From assembly GCF_000234665.1 (NCBI RefSeq), contig NC_018327.1, positions 604,443-668,442 on the forward strand: a stretch of 64,000 nt of DNA, read 5' to 3'. The notes below the pieces were generated by a model. The model was not told the DNA's origin, ran no database searches, and saw only the letters and a program-made list of their open reading frames with translations. A program made the translations under genes and the position numbers. The stretch is from Leishmania mexicana MHOM/GT/2001/U1103. Taxonomy: Eukaryota; Euglenozoa; Kinetoplastea; Trypanosomatida; Trypanosomatidae. This document shows, piece after piece, positions 11,197 through 22,000 of the stretch (its first letter is position 1; each line of letters begins with the position of its first letter).

Positions 11197-11766
11197 ATGG
11201 CCCAGATGCTCGGCTGGGGTGCGAGGCGCATGTCTAGCAGCAGTGAGCTGAAGGATGTGGACATGTACGTGTACGTGGAGCCGGCCGGGCTGCTGGGCCG
11301 CTTCCTTGGTCGCCCGCTCCGGCTCAAGGTGCAGCAGTTTTCGTTCCTGGTGAACCGGCGCGAGCACGCGCTGCAGCGCGTGGAGGTGAACGCAGACTCG
11401 CTGTTGCCTCAGTGCGAGGTATACATGCCGTCTCGGTTCGAGCGAGTTCCGTTGAACTTTTCCGAAGTGGAGCGGGTGATGCAGCGGACGCGGAGCTATG
11501 TGCTCAACGTTTCCCGGTATCCTCTCATCACCTACGACGTCGAGGCCAACACGAGCGACGCTGTTAAGGGTACACTGAACCTGCACGGGGCGAGGCACAC
11601 GGTGGAGTGCAGCAAGGCAGTCGAGGGGGCTGAGCTAGTGGTGCGCTGCCCGGTGCGCTTGAGTCAGTTCCATGTGCCGCCGTTCAGGATGTGGCTGGGG
11701 CTGTTCACGCAGGCGGACACGATCGAGGTCGAGACACGCATTCCCGCCAAGGCGCTGAAGCTGTGA
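11197..11766 (+). CDS. Small YceI-like lipid-binding-fold protein (tentative)
   Basis: A 189-residue protein without an obvious signal peptide or membrane segment. Its C-terminal half has the layout of the YceI family: a strand pair around GTLNLHGARHTV (11569-11604), a basic/aromatic turn, then a final strand reading TQADTIEVETRIP. YceI proteins form a lipocalin-like barrel that binds isoprenoid lipids in bacteria; the role here is not known. The first ATG (11197) is directly preceded by a long pyrimidine tract with no AG between them. The first AG after the tract lies within codon 3 (11204-11205), so Met4 (11206) or Met12 (11230) could be the true start. The family call is inferred from pattern and could be wrong; the gene itself looks real. 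Confidence 0.75.
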   Translation: MAQMLGWGARRMSSSSELKDVDMYVYVEPAGLLGRFLGRPLRLKVQQFSFLVNRREHALQRVEVNADSLLPQCEVYMPSRFERVPLNFSEVERVMQRTRSYVLNVSRYPLITYDVEANTSDAVKGTLNLHGARHTVECSKAVEGAELVVRCPVRLSQFHVPPFRMWLGLFTQADTIEVETRIPAKALKL

Positions 11767-11796
11767 GTGAGTGGTGGTGAGGTGGTGCGGGAGGGG

Positions 11797-11821
11797 AGTG
11801 GAGGGAGGGAGGGAGGGGGGC
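11797..11821 (+). repeat. GGGA-type repeat, potential G-quadruplex
   Basis: Several consecutive GGGA units ending in a run of six G, about 30 bases after the stop codon at 11766. Four or more G-runs of at least three, separated by single bases, satisfy the simple G-quadruplex rule in the mRNA sense. Confidence 0.55.
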
Positions 11822-12885
11822 GGACCTGATTGTCTGAGCTCAGATGTCCAGCTTGTGTTTGGGTGAGTCGCGAGGGGCAGAAGGATGTATGAGGCTTGAC
11901 GTCCGCTGTCTCTCTCGCTCGCTTCGCTCTCCCTGACCGCGCGGCCTCTTCCTCGTGTCGCCTGCCGTCTGCCGTGTGCAGCGGTGCCTTGGTGGGTGCT
12001 GATGGGCCTGCTCCTTGTACATGGATGATGTTCGGTCTTGCTGGGTTTATCGTCACAGGCGGTTGCGAGTGCATAGGCGTCAAACAACGAAGGTGCGTTG
12101 GACGAGGAGAAGGCGAGGCGGCGGTTGGCAGGCGACGGCATGGCCGACATCACAAGCACATGGCTGGCCGAAAGTGCCTCTGCGTCTCCCCCGCCGCTCT
12201 CTTGGCTTTACGCATGAACAAGTGAGAAGGCGCATCAGCTGCAGAACAGCTCACAAGAGTAACAGGTGTGTGTGTGTGTGTATGCGTGAAGTAGGGGCAG
12301 GTCTCTCTCTCTGGAGGTCATCCTCGAAGATGACGATGAAGGCGTCGGCGCATACGCTCGCGGTGTCACGTTTACGCGGGTCTTCTCCCCTTACCCGCTC
12401 TCTTCTGAGCTTCCCTCCCACCTACATCCATCTCTCTCTCCCTCCCCATCTCGCCGCTCCTTCGTGAGCACTGGTACACGTGTTCGCGCTAACCTTCGCC
12501 TCTCCTCTCACCTTATCAATTCTAGCGTGCGTGCGCTACAACACGGGCGGCGGCCCGGCTCCGCACCCTTCTTGTCTCGCGAAGGCGCACGGCGACGGTA
12601 ATGCACAGTCCCTCCCCAGACACGCATGCACGCACTCACCTATTCGATACCCCATCGCCGTCCTACACTGGGCGCGACCCGGCGGCAGCTCAACTTTGCC
12701 GGAGGGCAGGAGCGCGCGACCCGCACATCTTTCCTGTCTCGTCTCTCTCCGATTCTTCCCCTTTCTGCTGCTCGTCATTTTTCATTGGCCGCCAATGCGT
12801 GACTTCCGCGTCTACCCATCATCCACCAACACCACTGAGCTGTGCAATCCTTTGCCTCACCCTCTCCTTCCATCTAGGTGCTGTG

Positions 12886-12997
12886 CCCCCCCCCCCTCTC
12901 CCCCCTTGCCTCAACTCCTGCTGCGCATGCGTGTCTTGCGCCCCCCCCCCCCCGTGAGGCGACGACCCTATCATCGCCCTTTCCCTCTCGCAAGCAG
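12886..12997 (+). promoter_or_regulatory. Polypyrimidine tract and spliced-leader acceptor for REV3
   Basis: Two homopolymeric C runs, 11 at 12886-12896 and 13 at 12941-12953, sit in a CT-rich block. AG dinucleotides at 12993-12994 and 12996-12997 follow, and the ATG is at 13003. This is the expected arrangement for spliced-leader addition and gives a very short 5' UTR. The exact AG used is inferred. Confidence 0.6.
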
Positions 12998-13002
12998 GCA
13001 CC

Positions 13003-16000
13003 ATGTACATGCAGGTGGTCTCCATCGAGCACTCGCTGGAGCGGCCGCATACAGCGTTGGGTGACGTAGCGCTGTCACCGATTTTCCATCGTGTGTCGGC
13101 GCGCTGTCCCGTGCTGCATCTCTTCGGGTACGTACACATTCCTTTCGATCTCACCCCCACCACGGGCGGCATCTCAGCACTTGTCGCCTTGGCTGAGTTT
13201 CGCCACGCGAGCAGCAGCGCTCCAGAGAACGAAGTCGACTGCCACGCGGAAGTCACGGCAGCGGCGACCTCACATTCCTTGTCTCGCGGAAGCAGCGAGG
13301 GTGGTATTCTGCGTCTCAACCCAGCCACTTCACTCGTTGGCCGACTCGGCGGCACCCCGGCGCCGGCGCAGCAGGAGGATGCCTCGCCCTCGCCGAAGAG
13401 GGTCCCGTGTGCTTTAGATGCTGATGGGCACCGCAACACGGCTGCCACGGCCGGCGTGGTAGCGCGGCACGGCAATGCACCATCCTCATCTTCTCTGCCT
13501 CCTTGTAGTACCCCCCACGCGGCTACGAGCGCCATCGGCGGCGACGGCGACCCGCTAATCTTAACAGACGGGAACCTTTGTAGCTCGGTTGCCTGGCGTG
13601 GCCGCTACACGCAACGCCGCGCCTGCCTTCATGTGCATGGAGTGTACCCATCGCTGCTGCTCCCCCAGTACGACCGCAACATCTCTGCCGATCAGCTGGC
13701 GGCACAGCTCGAGGCCGTGGCGCTCCGCGTTCTCGCGCGACAGGGCACCTTCGTGCCGAACCAACAGCTGGTGCACAATGTCCGCATCGTCCACCGCTTC
13801 AATGTGTACGGTTACCGGCCCCACGCGTATGCCTTTTACGAGGTGGAGCTCATCGACCCCGACTTGCTGCCAAGGGTGGTGGATGTGCTGCAGAACTCGA
13901 CGGAGGTGGGTGGGCGGCAGTGGCAGCTGTACGATGCGCACTATCGGTATCAGACGCAGTTCATGGTGCGGTGGGGCGTGAATGGCGTCGCACCGTTTCT
14001 TCTTCCATCTGGACTGTGCCATGTGCGTCTGCCGACCGTTGCCGAGCTCTCGGAGAACTTGCCTGTTCTCTTGGCGTCGCTTGAAGCGGTGGGTAGACTG
14101 CAGGCGCCCCAACACAGCCGCGGTGACGACAGCGATGGCGCGAAACGAGAGCTGACGGATAAGGACGAGGAGGAGCACAGGCAAGCAGCTGCCAGTTCTC
14201 CGCAGCAGTCGCAGGCTCTCTTGCTCCGGCGCTGGCGACCTGATGAGCTGGGTCGCGCCACCACGGCAGAGGTGGAGTTGGACGTCGCTGGTGCCGATTT
14301 GCTCGATCACTTCTCCGCAATGGAGGAGGGGGAGGCTAAGGGTGCAGCAGCAGCGGCGCGGGGACGACGAAGGACCGTGACAGCCGGCGACAACCTCAGT
14401 TACACGCGCCGCATCATACGAGACTACTTCAGAGAGCATGGAGTGTCCAACGCTTGGCGCGTTGCGGACACCATCGCGATGGAGCGCCATCAGCAGGAGT
14501 GTGCGCATGTCGCGGCGGCCGAGTCGAAGGGTCAGGAGAGGCGCTGCGGCTACGTGATGCAGATCCAACGCGGCGATCCGGTGGTGCGGTGGCTGCGACA
14601 CCGCATGCTAGAGTACTTGAAGGAGCGGGGGGAAGCCAATGCAGCGGTCGCAGCGGCGCTTGCCGCTCCTTCTGCGGTTTCCAAGACAGAAGAGGACGGC
14701 GAAGTGTCGACTGCCACGTGTCTCGCCAGCACCGGGGCTGCCGCGGCTTCGGTACGGCCCTTCTCGTCCACCGCTTCTCTTGTTGAAAGCCCTGCAACGC
14801 TGAAAGATCAGCGCGCCATTCGCCAGCAGCTCCTTGCCGAGTACCGCCAGCCTGGCGGCGCTACTGCAAGGGCACGTCGGGACGGCCACCGGCGCGGGGC
14901 CACAGACGCGATGACCACTCGCCCGTACGAAGACGGCCACATCGTCGTGCCGTCGTCGTGGGCGTATGTCGTCGACCAGGAATCAACCATCGCTGGGGGA
15001 GAGGCGCTGTACGCTGGCTTTAGCTCAGAGAGTCTGCAGCCTTCTGTGGAGCAGGGTCAGATCCAGGCGCAGCAGCCAGCAGCAGTGCCGGAGAATGCTG
15101 CGGGGCAGCCGATCCCCTCTTCATCCTCATACCAGTCCTTCTTTGCCGAGCTCTCGGCCACAGCCTACGCCGATGTCGTGGCTGCGCCGACGCAGGACTT
15201 GTTCACGGCGCTGGCACAGTCAAACGCGCCATCGTTACCGTCCCAGGGAGACGGTCCCGCCACCTCCGCCGCAGCAGGGGCCGTTGCAATACCGCGACGC
15301 AGTTCAATTAGCAGCAAGGAAGCAAGTGAGGCGGACTGCAGGGACATGCGGCCGACGGTGGAGACAACTCGTGAGCTGGCGAGCAACGCGGACGTGACCT
15401 TGACGTGCGCAGTTTCTAACTCGATGACCGCCGCGGCAGCGTCGCGTGTGGGCTCCTCGTGGTCGTCGTGGTCTTCGTGGTCGTCTGCGATGTCGTCGTC
15501 CTCTACTGCGTCCCTCTCCAGTGGCAGGACCTCCCCGGATCACGGCAACAGCTGTATGAATGGCCGCGGAGGCGTTGACCCGTCCTTTCTTGGCTCCTCA
15601 GCGGCACAGGCACGTGAGAGAGCCCAAGGAGAGCCGTCTCTCGGGGCATTGGACGCCGCAGCAGGCGTGCGCGAGACGCCCACGCAGCGACCGAAGCGGC
15701 CGTCTGTCGGGCGTTCTCCGAGGATCAGTGAAGGGCAAGGTGACAACTTCGCGTTTGACGCTCTGGACAGGATCGATGGGGAGGCGGTAAGGCCATCGGT
15801 CGGTGCCTCGCACAAAGATGGCTCACTTCCGCGACTGGGGAGCGACACCAGGAGCGCGGGATTGGACGAGCTGGCGGGTGCGAAAAACAACCACACTCCG
15901 GAGGGTGGGCGTCGCGGCGCTGGCATCGCTGCGGCCGCATCGCCGGCTACTCTGCCGCCCACCCGCCGCCTCACGTGTCACGGCTTGAGGGAGGGGGACT

Positions 16001-19000
16001 GCATTGGGTTTGTGCGTGTGCGCGACGTCGCGTCTTGTTGGCGTCACGGCGAGGTCCTGGCGATGGCCCGTGTCGCGGCGTTGACAGGAGAGACGACAGA
16101 GTTGCAGTGGCTGCTGCGCTTGAGCGAGACGCACTTCGCTGCGGAGGAGCAAGCGTTGGTGCGCCGTGGCTCATGGCTGCGAGCCCAACGACCGACCGCC
16201 GCCGCTAACACGGCGCCCTCGATGAGGGACCATCACAGCCACTTTTCTGGAACTGCACGCGACGTGCAACTGGGGGAAGTGGTGCTCAGCAACGTGTACG
16301 ATAGCGTCCTCACCTCGGTGCTGGAGGGCGACGCGCAGGTGGCTGCGCTGTCCGCACCCACGCAACAGCTTCCTGCAAGGGACATCGCTGTTTCTGCGGC
16401 GCGTACTCTGGATATGGGGAGGATCGATTTAGAGGTGCGTGAGGCAGATCGGGAGGAGAGCAGCGTGTCGCGGCGACCGGGGCGTCGTCGTCCTTTACAT
16501 GATGCGACTGCTGAGGTGCAAGTCTGGAGGGTTCTCTGTTTCACCGATGTGGCGGCGTATCACAGCATCGAAGGACCACCTGATGGCTGGTATCGGACCC
16601 ACGCCGGACACCCCGGCTGCAGCCCACCTCCTCGGCTGCGAGTTCTCTGTCGTTACGCGTATCATGTCGAGGCCCGGGTGTTGACTAGTGTCTGCCCAGG
16701 TGTCTTCACGCCAGACGTGCGTAAGTCCGCTGCTGATGGCCGTCCTCTACCTTCTTCACGACGCGTCTCGTCGCGTGATGGCCAACACCTGGAGGGCGTT
16801 GAGAGAAGGGCTGATGCCACCCCGGCGCACCGCTCGTCGCACGCATGCGCCTCATCATCTCACGTGCTCTTCACTCAGCCTCAACCTCTGCTGCCTTTGG
16901 GCGACGCGCGCGCGCACTCGAGAGCAGCGGCGGCGTCACTCACATCCCCATCGACGCCCTTGTCCCCGCCCGTGGAGGTACCCGCGACGCCTGCCAAGGC
17001 GCCGTGGCTAGAGGCGAGTGAGGACGGATGCGAGGAGACGTTGCTGTTCCCCAGGAGTTCTACTTCCACTGGCAGCAGCCGGGGCGGAGGCAGACATGCG
17101 TCTAAACGGTGGGACGAGGCGGCGTCGGCTTGCGCTGCGCACTCCGCACTACTGGGCCTCACGCCGATGTCCAACAGGGCACCTTCGCAGAGCCCCTCCG
17201 AGGCTTCCGATAGACCTCCCTCATCTTCAGCTTCGGTGCAACCGCCACAACACGCCGCCGACGCCGCTCCGCCGCCTGCCGTTGAGCGCCTCTGGCGAGT
17301 CTCGTTAGCGCGAACGCCGCCGCCAGACTTTGCTGTCGGCTGTATGGGCGTCCTGTGCGGTGCGCAGGCGGTCCGCCATTTCGCTGCACACGCATTCGTT
17401 TCGCAGAAGCAAGCGCGGCTGCGCCGGCGTGGCGCCAGCTGCACAGCTGACGGTAGTCACGGCACCACAATAGACGCTGCGACGGTCGGTGCCATCGAGG
17501 AGGCGGACGCTGCTCCGCAGCTGCGGTTTTCGAACGAGGCGGCTGACGCTGACGGAGACGGGAGCGAGGAGCCGCCGGTTGGTGCAACGGTGAGAGATGG
17601 CTCGACGGTGAGTGGTGCGCGCAGCGGGGATACTCTAGTGGCGGCAAGGGGGAGAAAGGCAACGGAGGTCGTGGTGCTGTCGGGAGCTTCATCTTGCGCG
17701 CACAGCAGCTCTGCGGCGCCGATGGCATCATTCATGGTATCCTCTCTTACGGCCTCACAGTCGTCTTCATCATCGCTGGACCCCGTTCGCGAGGTGACGG
17801 CTTCGCAGCGTGGCTTCCTCGACCTTCTACAGGCAGGGAGGCGCATTGATGAGGCAGGTGCGCGCATGGTTTTGCTGCAGCATCGCGGTCAGCTGGGCTA
17901 CATTGTGGATGGTATGCGACGCTGCTGTGCAGTGTCCGCCTCTGGACGCGAGGGTCTCTTCCTCTCGCGAAGGGGCGGCGGTGGTAGCAGCGGTGACTTG
18001 CGGGTGTGCGTCTCTGCTGTCACGTGGCCGTGGACCGCAGCGACGGAGGTAACGCCGAGTGACGTAGCGCTGCTGCCGTATCGGTATGAGGCGGTGGCGT
18101 CGTTCCCCGCCCCTTCCGTTAGCATTGCCGGGGCCTCGCGGAGCGCGAGGGTGGCGCCGACTGCCGCACGCGCGACGCCCACAGGCCGCGGCGTCAAGCA
18201 GAGCCTCCCTCTCTCGGTGGTGAGCAGGCGAAAGTCTACCAGCCACGTCCCTGGTTTTCCTCTCTCCGCCACACAGCAGCCGCAGCACCACCTGCAGTGC
18301 ACTCTGCGCGTGCTCTACATTGAGGTGCTTCTTCACCGCCTGCCGGGAGACGCGTCTGCGTCGACGAGTGAGGTGCTCGCGGTGGGACTGGGACAGGCCA
18401 CCACAGCCACCAACAGCGCCATCGCCGTTCGCCTGTTCTGCGTGGCCGCTCCAATACGCTGCTCAGCTGCGCATGCACCACCCCTTGTTGGACTGACCGA
18501 GGCGGTGCAGGTGGTGACGGTGCTGGACGAGGCGGTGCTCCTCGCGCGCGTGCGTGACGAGATCCTCGCGTACGACCCCGACATCTTGATTTCGTGGGAT
18601 GGCGTCAAGTATGGGCTCGGGTGCTTGGCGCTGCGTTACCGGGCGGTGCTTCGGCGCAACCTGGCCTCTGACTTGTCACGCGTACTGCAGCATCACGGGT
18701 ATCAGCGGACCAATGCAAATCGCGGGTCACACTCTGCAGCCGCCGCGTCAGCCTCGGGTGAGGATACTGGTGTCGACAGCGGCGCAGCTGAGCGCGCTTG
18801 CCCCTCAGTGGCAGAGGAAGGACCGGCAGAAATCGGACGCGGGGGCGCCGAGGCTAGCAAGCTCACCGCAGGAAGCTATCACTCGGGGCCACCTGCCTCC
18901 CATGCAGCCGCTCCCTTCACGGTTCGCCACGGCAGCAGCAGCGGCGGTGGCGGCGAGCCTGTGCCTTCTCAAGAATCTGGACAGAGCGCCACCGCCATGG

Positions 19001-22000
19001 CTGCGCGCTCTTCGGTGTTGTCTAGCGCTGCTTCTTCTGCATCCTGCGGGGCCCCGCTGATGGACTTGGGTGAAGATGGCGATGATGAGGATGGCGGCGG
19101 CACAGACGATGCTGGCGCCAAGGGTGGTGCGCGTGGCCGCAGAGGCAGTGCCTTGGCAGGGCACACGGTTGAGTACAGAGGAGGGCGCAGAATGCACTGG
19201 GAAGACACCGGATTGCGGCGGAATGGTCAGCCGCCGCTACTGGCGCGGCCGCGTGCAGCCGTCCATCTCCGCACCGCGGCGTCCGCGTCGACGTTGCCCG
19301 GGCCAGCGGCGGCTGACCAGTACGCGGAGCGGTTTGGCGCCAACATGCACGTGGTAGGGCGCATCTGCACGAGCCTCGGCAAGGACCTGCGTAAGGAAAT
19401 AAAGATGCCCAGCTACTCCCTCCCAATGGTGCACGTTAAGCTGCTGGGGCAACCGCTGCCGTACTTCACAGACAGCTATGTTTCTGAGCTCTTCCTGACG
19501 CCGCAGTGCACCGATGCACCCGGCGGAGGCGAGCGGCACACGGCTCTGCGTTACCTCGCCTCACGCGTCGCCGCGCCGCACCGAATCGCGTGCAAGCTGC
19601 GCTGGTTCACGAGGCTGCTAGAGTTCTCGCGGATGTACGGTATCCTAACCAAGGAGGTCATCACGCGCGGCAGCCAGTTCCGCGTGGAGGCTACTCTCCT
19701 CCGCTTTGCCCATCCTCTCGGGTACGCTATGCTGTCGCCATCGTTGAGCCAGGTGCATCGCCAGCCCCGCATCGAGTGCATCCCGTTGGTGATGCAGCCC
19801 AAGTCGGACCTGTACCGCCATGACCCTGTGGTGGTGCTAGACTTCCGAAGCTTGTACCCGAGCATCATAATCGCCTACAACCTCTGCTACTCCACGTGCC
19901 TTGGCATAGTGCAGCCACACTCGCACGGACGACTCGGGGTGTTGCCGCGGTTCAGGCAAAGTGAAGCCGCGCTGGCGGAGCTGCTACCCGACGACGGCGC
20001 CCAGCACGATGGCGTCGTCTTCAGCCCCAGCGGCGCCATGTTCGTCCCCCCCAGCACACGAGTCGGTTTGCTGCCGCAGATGGTGCAGGCCGTGCTGGAT
20101 GCGCGGTTCGAGGTGCAAGCCGCGCTGAAGCATATTGCGGTGCCGTCAGAGGACATGACGATGCAGCAGCGCCTGCAGGAGCAGCAGCTGGCGCTCAAGA
20201 TGCTGGCGAACGTGACGTACGGGTACACAGCAGCGTCGTACACGGGCCGCATGCCGTGCGTCGACCTTGCCGAGGCGATCGTGTCGCTGGGGCGGCAGAC
20301 GCTTGAGCGCGCCATGGCGCTCATACACAGCACTCCGGCGTGGCGGGCCGAGGTGGTCTACGGCGATACGGACAGCTTGTTCGTGCAGCTTGCCGGCCGG
20401 ACCAAGGCAGACGCCTTTCGCATTGGCCAGGAGATGGCCGACGCGGTCACACGGTCGAACCCGGCGCCGATACGACTGCAGTTTGAGAAGGTGCTGCTGC
20501 CGTGCTTACTGCTCGTGAAGAAGCGGTACGCCGGGTACATGTGGAGCTCACCGACGCAGGAGGCTCCAACGTTCTTGGCGAAAGGGATTGAGGTGGTGCG
20601 ACGCGACCAGTGCCCCGCCACGGCGCAGCTCACAGAGCAACTCCTGCGGCTGCTGCTGGACGGCGCCAGTGCGACAGCGCTGCGGCAGTCGTACTACGCG
20701 GCGGTGGAGCGGCTCCAGTCTGGGGCCGCAAACCCGCTTCAGTGCATCTTCCGCCGTGCGGTGAAGCTGGGCCGGTACAAGGACTCAGGTGACGCACACC
20801 TGCCGCTGGCCGCCCGCCTGGCCTTCCAGCAGATGGAGAAGGACGTCACACAGACGCCGTACTGGGGAGAGCGACTGCCGTACGTGGTGGTGCGATCCAC
20901 CACTGCAGTCAACACGCTCACGGACAAGGTGGTTCACCCGGAGCGTCTCCTCCAGGTACACGACACCCACAGCTTGGACGCGACCTACTACATTGTGCGC
21001 CACGTGAACAGAACGCTTGATCGCATGTTCTACCTCGTCGGCATCAGCTTTGCGCGGTGGTATCAAGCAATGCCTCGGCGACGCACAGCGCACGCGGCGC
21101 TGCTGAACTTGCCGACCTTCATGGCAGCACAGCAGCAGCAGCAGTTGCAGGGCGGGGTGCCACCTGACGCGCGCGGTGCTGCCCCCCTTCCATTTTTCTC
21201 CGATACCGCGGGCGCCCCTCTAAGCCCGCGAAGCCGACAGATGCGCTTGGGGCAGCTGGCATCATTGATGGAGCGGCTACGCCACCACCACAGCAGCTCA
21301 GGCGTGTTGTCCGCTCTTAGCGGCGACGAGGATCCGAGTGGCGAGACGGTGCAGGTAACAGAGGTGGCGGACCTCACCTGCCCCTCGACACAAGAGGTGA
21401 TCGACGTTGACCAGCTCACGACGCAGTGCAGCAATCGCCCATCGCCATCCTTGGCGGACGCCGCGCCGCCGCGGCTCGACTGCTTTCTGAAGCCTGGCCG
21501 GGCTGCATCTCGCCCTGGGCGACGGAGGCGGTGGCGCACTGCGACCCTTGACAGTTTCTACCCGCGCACACTCTGTGTGGTCTGCGAAGAAGAGACCGTC
21601 AGCTTGAACGACATCTCTCGACAGCAGGCCGTGTTGATGCATGTCGGAGTACTGGGATGCGGCGCAGCAGCGAGCGGCAGGCGTTGCTCTACAGTCGCTT
21701 ATCCTCTCGCCTCCACAGCACCAGCGGCACCGCTTCCTCTTCCCCATCGCCTCCCGCCCATCTGCACGCGATGCTGGAGCGACCCGCTGTCGCTGTATCT
21801 CCGCGTACAGCAGCAGTGCCGCTCTATGAACCGGCAGATGGACGCACTGCAGGGGCTCTGCGCGCGCTGCATCAGCGGCGGCGGCGACGCCGGCGATGCC
21901 GCGGCGGACGAGTACAAGCTTGCCGTAGCAGACATGGAAGACATGGACGCCTTCTGCATGTCATCTACGTTGACGCGGCGCCGTAACTCTCCAGGGCACG

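Larger units (their letters stand above)
11767..13002 (+). other. Spacer upstream of REV3
   Basis: No convincing gene. It contains a GGGA-type repeat (about 11797-11820) just after the YceI-like stop, a short GT repeat (about 12266-12281), and long CT-rich blocks that become homopolymeric C before the REV3 start. Confidence 0.6.

Noticed and set aside
13561..14601. 346-codon - strand frame in REV3
   Set aside because: Covers the conserved REV3 N-terminal domain in antisense; composition typical of a shadow frame.
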